Assembly (NCBI GenBank): GCA_016296065.1 | Contig: JAEDKA010000070.1 | Coordinates: 1 to 16,687, forward strand | Length of the DNA stretch: 16,687 nt | From: Kiritimatiellia bacterium | Lineage (GTDB): Bacteria > Verrucomicrobiota > Kiritimatiellia > RFP12 > UBA1067 | Reading direction: 5' to 3' | Shown: positions 7,347 through 13,949 of the stretch, in pieces | Numbering within the stretch: position 1 is the stretch's first letter | Layout of the letters: each line of letters begins with the position of its first letter | Translations under genes and position numbers: made by a program | Notes under the pieces: model-generated | Seen by the model: the letters and a program-made list of their open reading frames with translations, nothing else | What the model was told of the DNA's origin: nothing | Database searches by the model: none

Positions 7347-7377
7347 GGACTTGTAAGACGTAATCCTGCAAAAAGCG

Positions 7378-7743
7378 ATGAAAACACTGTTGGAGCTGTT
7401 CTTGAAAGGCGGACCGGTCATGTGGCCGATCCTCGCGCTGTCCGTCGTCGGACTCGCAATACTCGTCTGGAAGGCGTTCGAGATACGCGCGGGACGCAGG
7501 GGCCCGAAGGGCCTCGTCGTCGTCTCGACGATCATCACCGCCGAGCCGATGCTCGGCATCCTCGGCACGGTCACGGGAATCATGCAGACGTTCGGCGCGC
7601 TCAACGGCGCGGACGGAGTGGCGAACCCCATGTCCGCCACCGCCGGAATCGGCGAGGCGCTCATCACCACTGCCGCGGGTCTCATAGCCTCGCTCATCCT
7701 GCTTTTCCCGTACAACGTCATTGACGAGAAAGTCGAAGATTGA
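7378..7743 (+). CDS. exbB: Miniature ExbB/TolQ/MotA-type proton channel protein
   Basis: A 121-aa inner-membrane protein of the MotA/TolQ/ExbB family. It should form the proton channel that energises TonB with the ExbD encoded next. Residues 12-34 are the first membrane helix. EPMLGILGTVTGIMQTF (56-72) and GIGEALITTAAGL (89-101) are the family's signature second and third helices. ExbB is usually twice this length; here the large cytoplasmic loop between helices 1 and 2 is cut to about 13-20 residues. The frame is intact, so this is not a broken gene. The start lies 31 bases after the phosphatase gene with no clear ribosome site. The family call is firm, ExbB versus TolQ rests on the neighbouring TonB. 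Confidence 0.9.
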   Translation: MKTLLELFLKGGPVMWPILALSVVGLAILVWKAFEIRAGRRGPKGLVVVSTIITAEPMLGILGTVTGIMQTFGALNGADGVANPMSATAGIGEALITTAAGLIASLILLFPYNVIDEKVED

Positions 7744-7752
7744 AGGTTGGCG

Positions 7753-8166
7753 ATGGGCAGGAAGCGCAGAAGAGGAGCGAGGCTTGAGATGACGTCGTTG
7801 ATGGACGTCATGTTCCTCGTGCTCGTCTTCTTCATCTACTGCATCTTCGACATGGCCGTCCACAAGGGGCTCAAGGTGGACCTCCCGAACGCGGCGGGGG
7901 CGGACGAGAAGGGCGAGCGCATCGTGGTGACGATCAAGGCGGACGACACTATGCAGCTGAACGGGATGTCGATGTCGCGCGAAGAGGTCATCTCGCGCGT
8001 GAGGGAGCTTAACAGGGTCAAGATGAACCTCCCCGTGCTCATCTCTGGAGACCGCAGGTCCTCCCTAGGCGTGGGAATCGAGCTTCTCTCCGCGCTCAAG
8101 GCGGCGGGCGTCGAAAAGGCGAGCTTCCAGGTGAGCGGGGATCGTGGTGCGGGGAACGGGGAATGA
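7753..8166 (+). CDS. exbD: ExbD/TolR-family biopolymer transport protein
   Basis: A 137-aa protein with a short basic cytoplasmic start, one membrane helix (about 16-36) and a periplasmic domain. Asp18 in MTSLMDVMFLVLVFF matches the proton-carrying aspartate of ExbD. The periplasmic part (KVDLPNAAG to GVEKASFQV) follows the family pattern. GAAGG at 7742-7746 lies six bases before the ATG at 7753 and overlaps the exbB stop; an in-frame TTG at 7747 is less likely. The last nine residues (GDRGAGNGE) are encoded by a seven-base repeat and may be a recent extension. The stop overlaps the tonB start (ATGA). Confidence 0.93.
   Translation: MGRKRRRGARLEMTSLMDVMFLVLVFFIYCIFDMAVHKGLKVDLPNAAGADEKGERIVVTIKADDTMQLNGMSMSREEVISRVRELNRVKMNLPVLISGDRRSSLGVGIELLSALKAAGVEKASFQVSGDRGAGNGE
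8137..8164 (+). repeat. Degenerate heptamer repeat at the exbD 3' end
   Basis: Four consecutive seven-base units, GGGGATC, GTGGTGC, GGGGAAC and GGGGAAT, run into the exbD stop and the tonB start. They encode the final residues of ExbD and supply the only purine-rich tract in front of the tonB ATG. Confidence 0.6.
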
Positions 8167-8861
8167 GGTTTTCCACGGCGATGGGGGTCTCGATAGGGCT
8201 GCACGCCGTGCTGGCCGCGGGACTCGTCGCCTATATCAAGTACGCTCCTGGTCCGACGACGCTCGCGACCCTTGATCTTTCAAGCGTCGAGCTTTCGTTC
8301 GCGGAGGAGGACGACGCGACCGCGTCCGTCGCTCCGGCGATGCCCGCGCCGCCTCCGCTGGAGCCTCCGGTGCCGCCGGAGGAGAAGCCGCCGGAAGCGG
8401 AAATGCCGGACGAGCCGCCTCCGCCGGACCCCGACGCGCCGAGCATTCCTGAACCCGAGCTGGAGCACGAGCGGATGGAGACTCCCGAGGTTCTGCCCGA
8501 GGAGAAGCCGAAGGAGGTCGAGAAGCCGCGCGAGGCGGAGCCTCCGCCTGCGCCGCCCGCGCCTGCCGTCGCGCCGAAGCAGGCGAAGGTTGACGCTCCC
8601 CCGAAGCCGCGCAAGGCGATTCGTCCGGAGTATCCGAAGGGCGCTCGCCAGCGCGGCGAGCAGGGCGACGTCGTTCTTGAGATACGCGTCGGCGAGTCGG
8701 GGTCCGTGGAGCGGGTGGAGGTCGTTTCGTCGTGCGGATTCCCCGAACTCGACGAGGCGGCGGTGCGCGCCGCGAAGGCCGCGCGCTTCACGCCCGCGAA
8801 GTCCGGCTCGAGGTCCGTCGCCTCCACCGCCCGCCTCACGTTGACCTTCCGCCTCAAGTAG
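8163..8861 (+). CDS. tonB: TonB-family energy transducer
   Basis: A 232-aa protein with the TonB layout. An N-terminal membrane helix (about 6-26) contains Ser10-x3-His14, matching the S-x3-H motif needed for coupling to ExbB/ExbD. A long Pro/Glu-rich periplasmic spacer (about 45-150) follows. The C-terminal TonB domain (about 155-232) has RPEYPKGARQRGEQGDVVLEI, SVERVEVVSSCGFPELDEAA and RFTPAK. It should transfer proton-motive force to outer-membrane receptors, and no receptor gene lies in the window. It overlaps exbD by four bases and so completes an ExbB-ExbD-TonB cluster. The last codons contain the -35 box of the next gene's promoter. Confidence 0.94.
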   Translation: MRFSTAMGVSIGLHAVLAAGLVAYIKYAPGPTTLATLDLSSVELSFAEEDDATASVAPAMPAPPPLEPPVPPEEKPPEAEMPDEPPPPDPDAPSIPEPELEHERMETPEVLPEEKPKEVEKPREAEPPPAPPAPAVAPKQAKVDAPPKPRKAIRPEYPKGARQRGEQGDVVLEIRVGESGSVERVEVVSSCGFPELDEAAVRAAKAARFTPAKSGSRSVASTARLTLTFRLK

Positions 8862-8869
8862 GCTATAAT
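8841..8869 (+). promoter_or_regulatory. Promoter of the HNH gene, leaderless
   Basis: TTGACC (8841-8846), 17 bases, then TATAAT (8864-8869). The -35 lies inside the tonB coding end. Only seven bases separate the -10 box from the ATG at 8877, so transcription should start on or next to that ATG, leaving no room for a Shine-Dalgarno sequence. Confidence 0.78.
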
Positions 8870-8876
8870 ATCGCGT

Positions 8877-9170
8877 ATGGAAGACTGGCTAGATTTGAAC
8901 CCCGATCCCGCACACGTAAAGCGTGAGCGCGAGAAGGCGCGGGAGCTGAGGAAGACGGACTGGTGGCGCGCGCAGATAGCGAAGGGCGTGTGCCACTACT
9001 GCCACAGGCAGGTCGGTGCGGAGAACCTCACGCTCGACCACGTCATACCCGTCTCCCGCGGCGGGAGGTCCACGCGCGGCAACTGCGTCCCCTGCTGCAA
9101 GGAGTGCAACAACGAGAAGAAGTCGTACACCCCCGCCGAGCAGATACTCTCGAAGCTCTTTCCGGGCTAA
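8877..9170 (+). CDS. Small HNH endonuclease
   Basis: A 97-aa protein with a charged helical start (about 12-36) and a compact HNH domain. CHYC (39-42) and CKEC (74-77) form the zinc-binding pairs. LTLDHVIPVSRGG (51-63) carries the catalytic His55 with Asp54, and Asn69 and Asn78 complete the HNH pattern. HNH proteins of this size are stand-alone nucleases of varied role (repair, defence, or linked to mobile DNA), and the context does not settle which. It has its own leaderless promoter and no partner methylase, terminase or intein. Recognition of the domain is firm; the biological role is open. Confidence 0.92.
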   Translation: MEDWLDLNPDPAHVKREREKARELRKTDWWRAQIAKGVCHYCHRQVGAENLTLDHVIPVSRGGRSTRGNCVPCCKECNNEKKSYTPAEQILSKLFPG

Positions 9171-9231
9171 GAGACGCCTTCGCGTTTCCGCCGCTCGCGG
9201 TGATCTCGACACCCGCCCGGCGAAGCGCTTG

Positions 9232-9246
9232 CCGACCCTCGGTTTT
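9232..9246 (+). terminator. Weak terminator-like hairpin after the HNH gene
   Basis: CCGA-CCC-TCGG followed directly by TTTT. The stem is only four pairs, so this is a tentative call. Just upstream, 9219-9235 holds the near-palindrome CGGCGAAGCGCTTGCCG. In the rest of the 9171-9353 gap I see another small hairpin (CCACT 9314-9318 with AGTGG 9323-9327) and a possible -10 GATAAT at 9249-9254 lacking a well-spaced -35. Confidence 0.3.
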
Positions 9247-9353
9247 CTGATAATTTACTGAAGATAGAGCCTGTTCCTGACAGTGTAAACCATGTTGGCG
9301 CCGACAAGAACGGCCACTGGAAAGTGGTCGAACGATAAAACGAGAGCCGTGTG

Positions 9354-10706
9354 ATGCGCGTAAAGCTGATACAGCCGCTCGCGGCGACAAGGCCGATGGA
9401 CACCTCGCTCAAGGCGAGGATGGCTCCGCATCTCGGGCTTCTTACGATAGCCCGCATTGTCGAGGACAGTGGACATGAAGTCGTCGTCGTGAACGAGAAT
9501 TCCGATCTCGACATTCCGTCGTCCGATTTCGATCTTGTCGGAATATCTGCGAGCATTGACGTCCTTGCGCGGGCCCGCGTGCTGAGCGAAGAATACCGCC
9601 GGCTCGGCGTGCCTGTTGCGGTTGGCGGAATCGGAGTTACGTCCAATCCAGACCTTGCATCGGAGATGTTCGAGACGATCTGCATTGGACCAGCCGAGGG
9701 CCACTGGCGCGACGTGCTGGCGGATGCCGCGGCGGGACGGCTTCGCCGCCGATACGAGACGCCGGTGTCGTTTCCCGGAGATTGCCTTCTCGCGCCGTCC
9801 TTCCGGTCGGTGGACACGCGCGGATGCCTGTACGACAACGTCATCGCGGCGAGCAGGGGATGTCCCTTCGCGTGCGACTTCTGCTACAATGCGGCGGTCC
9901 GGCGGCACGGCGGCGGATATGTCCACCGCACAGTCGAGTCGGTTGCGGACGAGGTGCGTTCGAAGGCGACGCGCCACATCATGTTCATCGACGACAACTT
10001 CATCGGAAGCCCGGCGTTCACCCGCGAGCTGCTCGCCGCGCTCCGTCCGATGCGCCTCAAATGGAGCGCGGCCGTGTCGGCGAACATCCTGGACATGCCG
10101 GATCTCCTCGATTTGATGGCGGAGACGGGGTGCCAGAGCCTTTTCATCGGCTTCGAGAGCGTCAATCCCGAGTCGCTTTCAGGCGTGGGGAAGGGACAGA
10201 ACAAGGTGTCGCGGTTCGAGGCGCTTGCCGAGGCTCTCCATTCAAGGGGAATAATGGTCAACGCGAGTTTCGTGTTTGGGCTGGACGCGGACGACCCTTC
10301 GACATTCGACCGGACGGTCGAATGGGTGGTCTCCAACAGGATCGAGACAGTCACTTCCCACATCGCGACGCCGTATCCGGGCACGCCATTCTACGACAGG
10401 ATGCGCAGGGAGGGGCGGATAATCGACGACGACCTTTCGCACTACGATACGGCGCATGTCGTAATCCGTCCGAAGAACATGACGCCGGAGGAGCTTTACG
10501 ACGGGTATCTGCGCGTCTACCGCGAGGTGTACACCCTTGGCAACATCTGGCGACGCCTGCCGCGCTCGCGAAGCCAGCTGATGCCGTATCTCCTGTTCAA
10601 TCTCTTCTACCGCAAGTGGGGCGCAGCGTCGGAGCGGCTCGGGCATCTGATCGGGTTCGACCGCGTCGGCGCTCTTGCCCGCCGCGCGGCATACTTCATT
10701 CGCTGA
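9354..10706 (+). CDS. B12-binding-type radical SAM protein
   Basis: A 450-aa protein. Residues 1-130 look like the Rossmann-type cobalamin-binding domain of B12-radical SAM enzymes (MAPHLGLLTIARIVEDSGHEV, then DFDLVGISA), but the DxHxxG ligand motif is not present. Cys170, Cys174 and Cys177 (CPFACDFC) bind the 4Fe-4S cluster. FIDDNFIG, GFESVNPESL and ATPYPGTPFYDRM are typical of the TIM-barrel of this class. The C-terminal part (about 365-450) carries the common RPKNMTPEELYDGYLRVYREVYT element. The substrate cannot be read from sequence. ATG 9354 is preferred over the in-frame GTG at 9351; the ribosome site is weak. It is an isolated gene with gaps of 183 and 210 bases around it. Confidence 0.88.
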   Translation: MRVKLIQPLAATRPMDTSLKARMAPHLGLLTIARIVEDSGHEVVVVNENSDLDIPSSDFDLVGISASIDVLARARVLSEEYRRLGVPVAVGGIGVTSNPDLASEMFETICIGPAEGHWRDVLADAAAGRLRRRYETPVSFPGDCLLAPSFRSVDTRGCLYDNVIAASRGCPFACDFCYNAAVRRHGGGYVHRTVESVADEVRSKATRHIMFIDDNFIGSPAFTRELLAALRPMRLKWSAAVSANILDMPDLLDLMAETGCQSLFIGFESVNPESLSGVGKGQNKVSRFEALAEALHSRGIMVNASFVFGLDADDPSTFDRTVEWVVSNRIETVTSHIATPYPGTPFYDRMRREGRIIDDDLSHYDTAHVVIRPKNMTPEELYDGYLRVYREVYTLGNIWRRLPRSRSQLMPYLLFNLFYRKWGAASERLGHLIGFDRVGALARRAAYFIR

Positions 10707-10783
10707 AGTTTTCACTGGCGCATCTCAAGCCGCGTACAGCGCGGCGCATCCGCCGCCGCCGCGGGGCGCATGCCTCGAAACGC

Positions 10784-10805
10784 AACCGCTTCTGGCGAAG
10801 CGGTT
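10784..10805 (+). terminator. Perfect 9-bp hairpin downstream of the radical SAM gene
   Basis: AACCGCTTC (10784-10792), loop TGGC, GAAGCGGTT (10797-10805). It lies 78 bases past the stop in the 210-base gap 10707-10916. There is no T-run after it, so it may be a Rho-assisted or 3'-end-stabilising structure rather than a classical terminator. The rest of the gap is GC-rich and holds the next promoter. Confidence 0.4.
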
Positions 10806-10864
10806 CAACAGTTTGGAATCGCACCACAACAAGGAGCTCTCCCGTGCGCTGGAAGCGGAAGAAA

Positions 10865-10873
10865 TGGTATAAT
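10865..10873 (+). promoter_or_regulatory. Extended -10 promoter upstream of 10917
   Basis: TGG followed by TATAAT (10868-10873); no good -35 is visible 16-18 bases upstream. The start would be near 10880, about 37 bases before the GTG at 10917. A very short frame (ATG 10901, stop 10922-10924) overlaps that start. Confidence 0.5.
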
Positions 10874-10916
10874 ATGCGCGTGAACTTGAAAAAAGAGATT
10901 ATGACGAAGGTAAAAC

Positions 10917-11168
10917 GTGGTTGACGTCTGCGAGATTACGCGTTTTACGCCGGGCGACAGGACGCTTCATTCGGACAAGAAGTCGGGTGATGCCCGTGCC
11001 TTCGTAGACTTCATGCTCGACATGATCCTTCGCACGCTGAAGGAATTTGTTTCCCGCAGCGCGATTCAGAAGCACATGGAACGGCTCAGGGACGCGCAGC
11101 GCCTCCGCCGCGTCGCCCCCGACAAGGGCGGGCGCTGGGAAGTGATTGGAAATGCGCAGGGAGGATGA
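10917..11168 (+). CDS. Small ORF resembling a Fic-protein C-terminus, possibly a remnant
   Basis: An 83-aa frame starting at GTG after GAAGG (10906-10910). DARAFVDFMLDMILRTLKE (26-44) resembles the helix following the Fic catalytic domain in COG3177-type proteins. SRSAIQKHMERLRDAQRLRRVAPDKGGRWEVIG resembles the end of their winged-helix DNA-binding domain (usually ...GLIERVGSDKGGYWKV). The HPFxDGNGR catalytic motif is absent, and the first helices of the winged helix appear deleted. It may be a decayed leftover, a small regulator, or a chance resemblance. It has its own -10 box and lies 42 bases before thiH. No catalytic function is claimed. Confidence 0.5.
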   Translation: MVDVCEITRFTPGDRTLHSDKKSGDARAFVDFMLDMILRTLKEFVSRSAIQKHMERLRDAQRLRRVAPDKGGRWEVIGNAQGG

Positions 11169-11210
11169 GAAATGCGCGATGGCAAAAAACTTTGAAGGAG
11201 AAAAAGGAAT

Positions 11211-12323
11211 ATGTTTCCACTGCTGAAATACACGGCCGAGGAGGTCGATGAATACTACGCGAAGGTGACGCCCGAGATGGTGAAGGCGTCGCTTGCGAAG
11301 GACCGCCACGACTGGTTCGACCTGCTGAACCTCGTCTCGCCCGCCGCCTATCCGTTCATGGACGAGATGCGCCGCAATGCCCGCCTCGCGCGCATCAAGT
11401 ACTACGGCAAGACCGTGAGCGTCTATGCGCCGCTCTACATCGGCAACACGTGCGTCAACCACTGCCGCTACTGCGACTTCAGGCGCGAGCACACGGGCAC
11501 CGTGAGGCGCAACCTCACGCTGGACGAGATCCGCGTCGAGGCGGAGGCGATACGCGCGAGCGGAATCGACAACCTCCTCATCGTCGCAGGCGAGGATCCG
11601 AAAGTCAACTCCGTCGAGCACTTCTGCGACGTCGCGCGGCTCCTGAAGCCGATGTTCTCGAACCTCTCCCTTGAGGTCGCGCCGCAGAGCGAGGAAGGCT
11701 ACCGCGCGATGTTCGAGGCGGGCTTCGAGTCGCTGACGTGCTTTCAGGAGACGTACGACCAGGAACGCTACAAGTATTTCCATCCGGCGGGCCCGAAGTC
11801 GAACTACGAATGGCGGCTCTGGACGCAGCTGCGCGCCGGAAAGGCGGGCTTCCGCATCCTCGGCTGCGCGTTCCTCCTCGGCCTCACGCCGTGGCGCCGC
11901 GAGGCGGCATCGCTCGCCGCGCACGCGCTCTACCTCATGAAGGAGTGCTACGAGTCGAAGGTGCAGTTCGCGTTCCCGCGCTTCTGCCGCGTCGAAGGCG
12001 GATTCGTCCCGCCGTGCGAAGTCGACGAACGCGACGTAGACCTCATGATGCTCGCGTTCCGAATCGTCTTCCCGCAGTGCTGCATGACGGTCTCGACGCG
12101 CGAGGCACCTAAGTTCCGCGACTACATCGTGCAGGTCGCGGCGGACAACATGAGCGCGGGTTCGCGCGTGACGCCCGGCGGCTACGCCGTCCTCGAGAAG
12201 GAGCACGCGGCGGACGTCGCGCAGTTCACGCTCACCGACCGCCGCCCGCCGAAGGAGGTCTATGCGGCGATCAAGGCGAACGGGCAGGAAGTCGTCTTCA
12301 AGAACTGGGACAACAGGATCTGA
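11211..12323 (+). CDS. thiH: 2-iminoacetate synthase ThiH
   Basis: Radical SAM enzyme that cleaves tyrosine to give dehydroglycine (2-iminoacetate) for the thiazole half of thiamine, the anaerobic alternative to glycine oxidase. At 370 aa it matches the family length. Cys81, Cys85 and Cys88 (CVNHCRYC) bind the 4Fe-4S cluster. Later ThiH markers are FQETYDQERY, FPRFCRVEGG, STREAPKFRD, PGGYA and the C-terminal KNWD. HydG is a related alternative, but the NWD ending, the adjacent thiC and the lack of hydrogenase genes favour ThiH. GAAGGAG at 11194-11200 precedes the ATG by ten bases. ThiG, ThiF and ThiS are not in the window, and no TPP riboswitch precedes this gene. Confidence 0.93.
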   Translation: MFPLLKYTAEEVDEYYAKVTPEMVKASLAKDRHDWFDLLNLVSPAAYPFMDEMRRNARLARIKYYGKTVSVYAPLYIGNTCVNHCRYCDFRREHTGTVRRNLTLDEIRVEAEAIRASGIDNLLIVAGEDPKVNSVEHFCDVARLLKPMFSNLSLEVAPQSEEGYRAMFEAGFESLTCFQETYDQERYKYFHPAGPKSNYEWRLWTQLRAGKAGFRILGCAFLLGLTPWRREAASLAAHALYLMKECYESKVQFAFPRFCRVEGGFVPPCEVDERDVDLMMLAFRIVFPQCCMTVSTREAPKFRDYIVQVAADNMSAGSRVTPGGYAVLEKEHAADVAQFTLTDRRPPKEVYAAIKANGQEVVFKNWDNRI

Positions 12324-12504
12324 CTCAGCCCCGCTCTTGCCACATCCTGTTCGGATTGACGGATTGTGGTGTGCGCGGGCGCTGACGCGAGAACCCAAAC
12401 CATCGGAGTTTCTTAAATCCGCGCAGGCCGTCGCAACGCCTCGCCAGCGGAAAAAAATTTGGGGAACCTCCAAGAGGCGGAGTAATGCGGAGTGCGAGGA
12501 TTTT
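12324..12504 (+). other. Intergenic segment between thiH and the thiC promoter
   Basis: No gene is seen. It contains the near direct repeat CGGATTGA/CGGATTGT (12353 region), GCGGAGT twice about ten bases apart, and a short A-rich tract (near 12450). No terminator with a T-run was found. The frames crossing it on both strands lack ribosome sites and recognisable motifs. Confidence 0.5.
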
Positions 12505-12513
12505 TGGTACAAT
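12505..12513 (+). promoter_or_regulatory. Extended -10 promoter of thiC
   Basis: TGG followed by TACAAT (12508-12513), with no convincing -35. Transcription should begin near 12519-12521, only a few bases before the conserved core of the TPP riboswitch, so the leader is essentially the aptamer. Confidence 0.55.
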
Positions 12514-12522
12514 ATTCGCCAA

Positions 12523-12604
12523 TACGGGGTGCTGACGCGCATGGGGCGCGGTGGCTGAGATAAGACCCGAGAACCTGAACAGGGTAATTCCTGCGGAGGA
12601 AGGA
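12523..12604 (+). promoter_or_regulatory. TPP riboswitch (THI element)
   Basis: The conserved blocks occur in order: GGGGTGC (12526-12532), GCTGAGA (12554-12560), ACCC (12565-12568), GAACCTGA (12571-12578), GGTAAT (12583-12588) and CCTGCGGAGGAA (12590-12601). A five-pair P3 (CGCGC 12536-12540 with GCGCG 12546-12550) sits between the first two blocks. The aptamer's 3' end contains the GGAGG ribosome site, six to twelve bases before the thiC ATG. Bound TPP could therefore block translation directly; I see no separate terminator hairpin. It controls thiC, not the upstream thiH. Confidence 0.95.
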
Positions 12605-12606
12605 AG

Positions 12607-13917
12607 ATGACACAGTTGGAGGCGGCCCGCAAGGGCATTGTGACGGAGGCGATGAAGCGTGTCGCCGCAGACGAGGGGCTTGACGCGGAGAAGGTCCGCG
12701 CGGCGGTGGCGACGGGCGAGGCGGTGATTCCGCTCAACCCCGCCCACAAAAACTGCCAGCCCGTCGGCGTCGGCAGGATGTTCACGACGAAGATCAACGC
12801 GAATCTCGGCCGCAGCGTGACGCATTCCGGGAAGGGCGACGAGCTCGAAAAGCTCCAGGTCGCGCTTGACGCCGGTGCGGACTTCGTGATGGACCTCTCC
12901 GTCGCGTCGACAGAGGACGAGATCGCGTCCATCCGCCAGGGAATGCTCGACGCCTCGCCTAAGCCGCTCGGCACCGTGCCGATCTACGAGACGATTTCGC
13001 TTCTCGGCGACATACCGAAGATGGACCCGAAGTTCCTCATCGGCGTCATCCGCCGCCAGGCGGAGCAGGGCGTCGACTTCATGACGCTCCACGCGGGTCT
13101 CCTGCTGAAGCACATCCCTAACGCGATGAAGCGCAAGATGGGAATCGTCTCCCGCGGCGGCGCTATAATGGCCGAGTGGATGATGGAGAACAAGGCGGAG
13201 AATCCGCTATACACCCACTGGGACGAAGTGATGGACATCCTCGCGGAGCACGACGTCACCGTGTCGCTCGGCGACGGACTTCGCCCCGGCTGCCTCGCGG
13301 ACGCCTCTGACGCCGCGCAGTTCGGCGAGCTTGACGTTCTCGGCGAGCTCGTGGAGCGCTGCCGCGCACGCGGCGTGCAGACGATGGTGGAGGGTCCGGG
13401 ACACGTTCCCTTCGACCAGATCCAGATGAACATGGAGCGCCAGCAGGAGGTCTGCAAGAAGGCGCCGTTCTACGTGCTTGGTCCGGTCACGACCGACATC
13501 GCGCCCGGATACGACCACATCGTCTCCGCAATCGGCGCGACCGCGGCGGCGACCTACGGCGCGTCGCTCCTCTGCTACGTGACGCCCGCGGAGCATCTCG
13601 GGCTTCCCGACGCAGAGGAAGTGCACCAGGGCTGCATCGCCTACAAGATCGCCGCGCACGCGGGAGACGTCGCGCGCCATCTCCCCGGGGCTCGCGGCCG
13701 CGACGACGCGATGGCGAACGCGAGGGCCGCGTTTGACTGGGACCGCCAGTTCGCGCTCTGCCTCGACCCGAAGCGCGCGAAGGAGCGCTGGCTCAGGACG
13801 CGCGCGTTCACGGACGAAGCGCATTCGGACGACCACTGCTCGATGTGCGGCAAGCAGTTCTGCGCGGTGCGTACCTCTAGGCGCATAAAGAAGCTTGCCG
13901 AGGAACTCGCGCAGTGA
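12607..13917 (+). CDS. thiC: Phosphomethylpyrimidine synthase ThiC
   Basis: Radical SAM enzyme that converts aminoimidazole ribotide to HMP phosphate, the pyrimidine half of thiamine. At 436 aa it is the short form without the N-terminal extension found in enterobacteria. The C-terminal cluster motif is C411-x2-C414-x4-C419 (CSMCGKQFC). Other markers are KINANLGRS, DLSVASTEDEI, SRGGAIMAEWM, SLGDGLRPGC, EGPGHVPFDQI and GPVTTDIAPGYDHI. The ATG at 12607 follows the riboswitch and its embedded GGAGG. Its stop is followed after 32 bases by alr. Confidence 0.97.
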   Translation: MTQLEAARKGIVTEAMKRVAADEGLDAEKVRAAVATGEAVIPLNPAHKNCQPVGVGRMFTTKINANLGRSVTHSGKGDELEKLQVALDAGADFVMDLSVASTEDEIASIRQGMLDASPKPLGTVPIYETISLLGDIPKMDPKFLIGVIRRQAEQGVDFMTLHAGLLLKHIPNAMKRKMGIVSRGGAIMAEWMMENKAENPLYTHWDEVMDILAEHDVTVSLGDGLRPGCLADASDAAQFGELDVLGELVERCRARGVQTMVEGPGHVPFDQIQMNMERQQEVCKKAPFYVLGPVTTDIAPGYDHIVSAIGATAAATYGASLLCYVTPAEHLGLPDAEEVHQGCIAYKIAAHAGDVARHLPGARGRDDAMANARAAFDWDRQFALCLDPKRAKERWLRTRAFTDEAHSDDHCSMCGKQFCAVRTSRRIKKLAEELAQ

Positions 13918-13949
13918 CGCGCGGCCGGTCTTCGGGGAAGGAGGGCAAG

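Noticed and set aside
9171..9353. tRNA or small RNA gene in the gap before the radical SAM gene
   Set aside because: No cloverleaf arms or T-loop consensus could be found, only short hairpins.
10899..12974. 691-codon open frame on the - strand
   Set aside because: It lies antisense to thiH, the riboswitch and thiC, is Arg/Val/Glu-rich without a recognisable domain, and reflects the GC-rich codon pattern of the + strand genes.
13164..13169. TATAAT inside thiC
   Set aside because: It encodes part of a conserved ThiC stretch and has no -35 box at proper distance.
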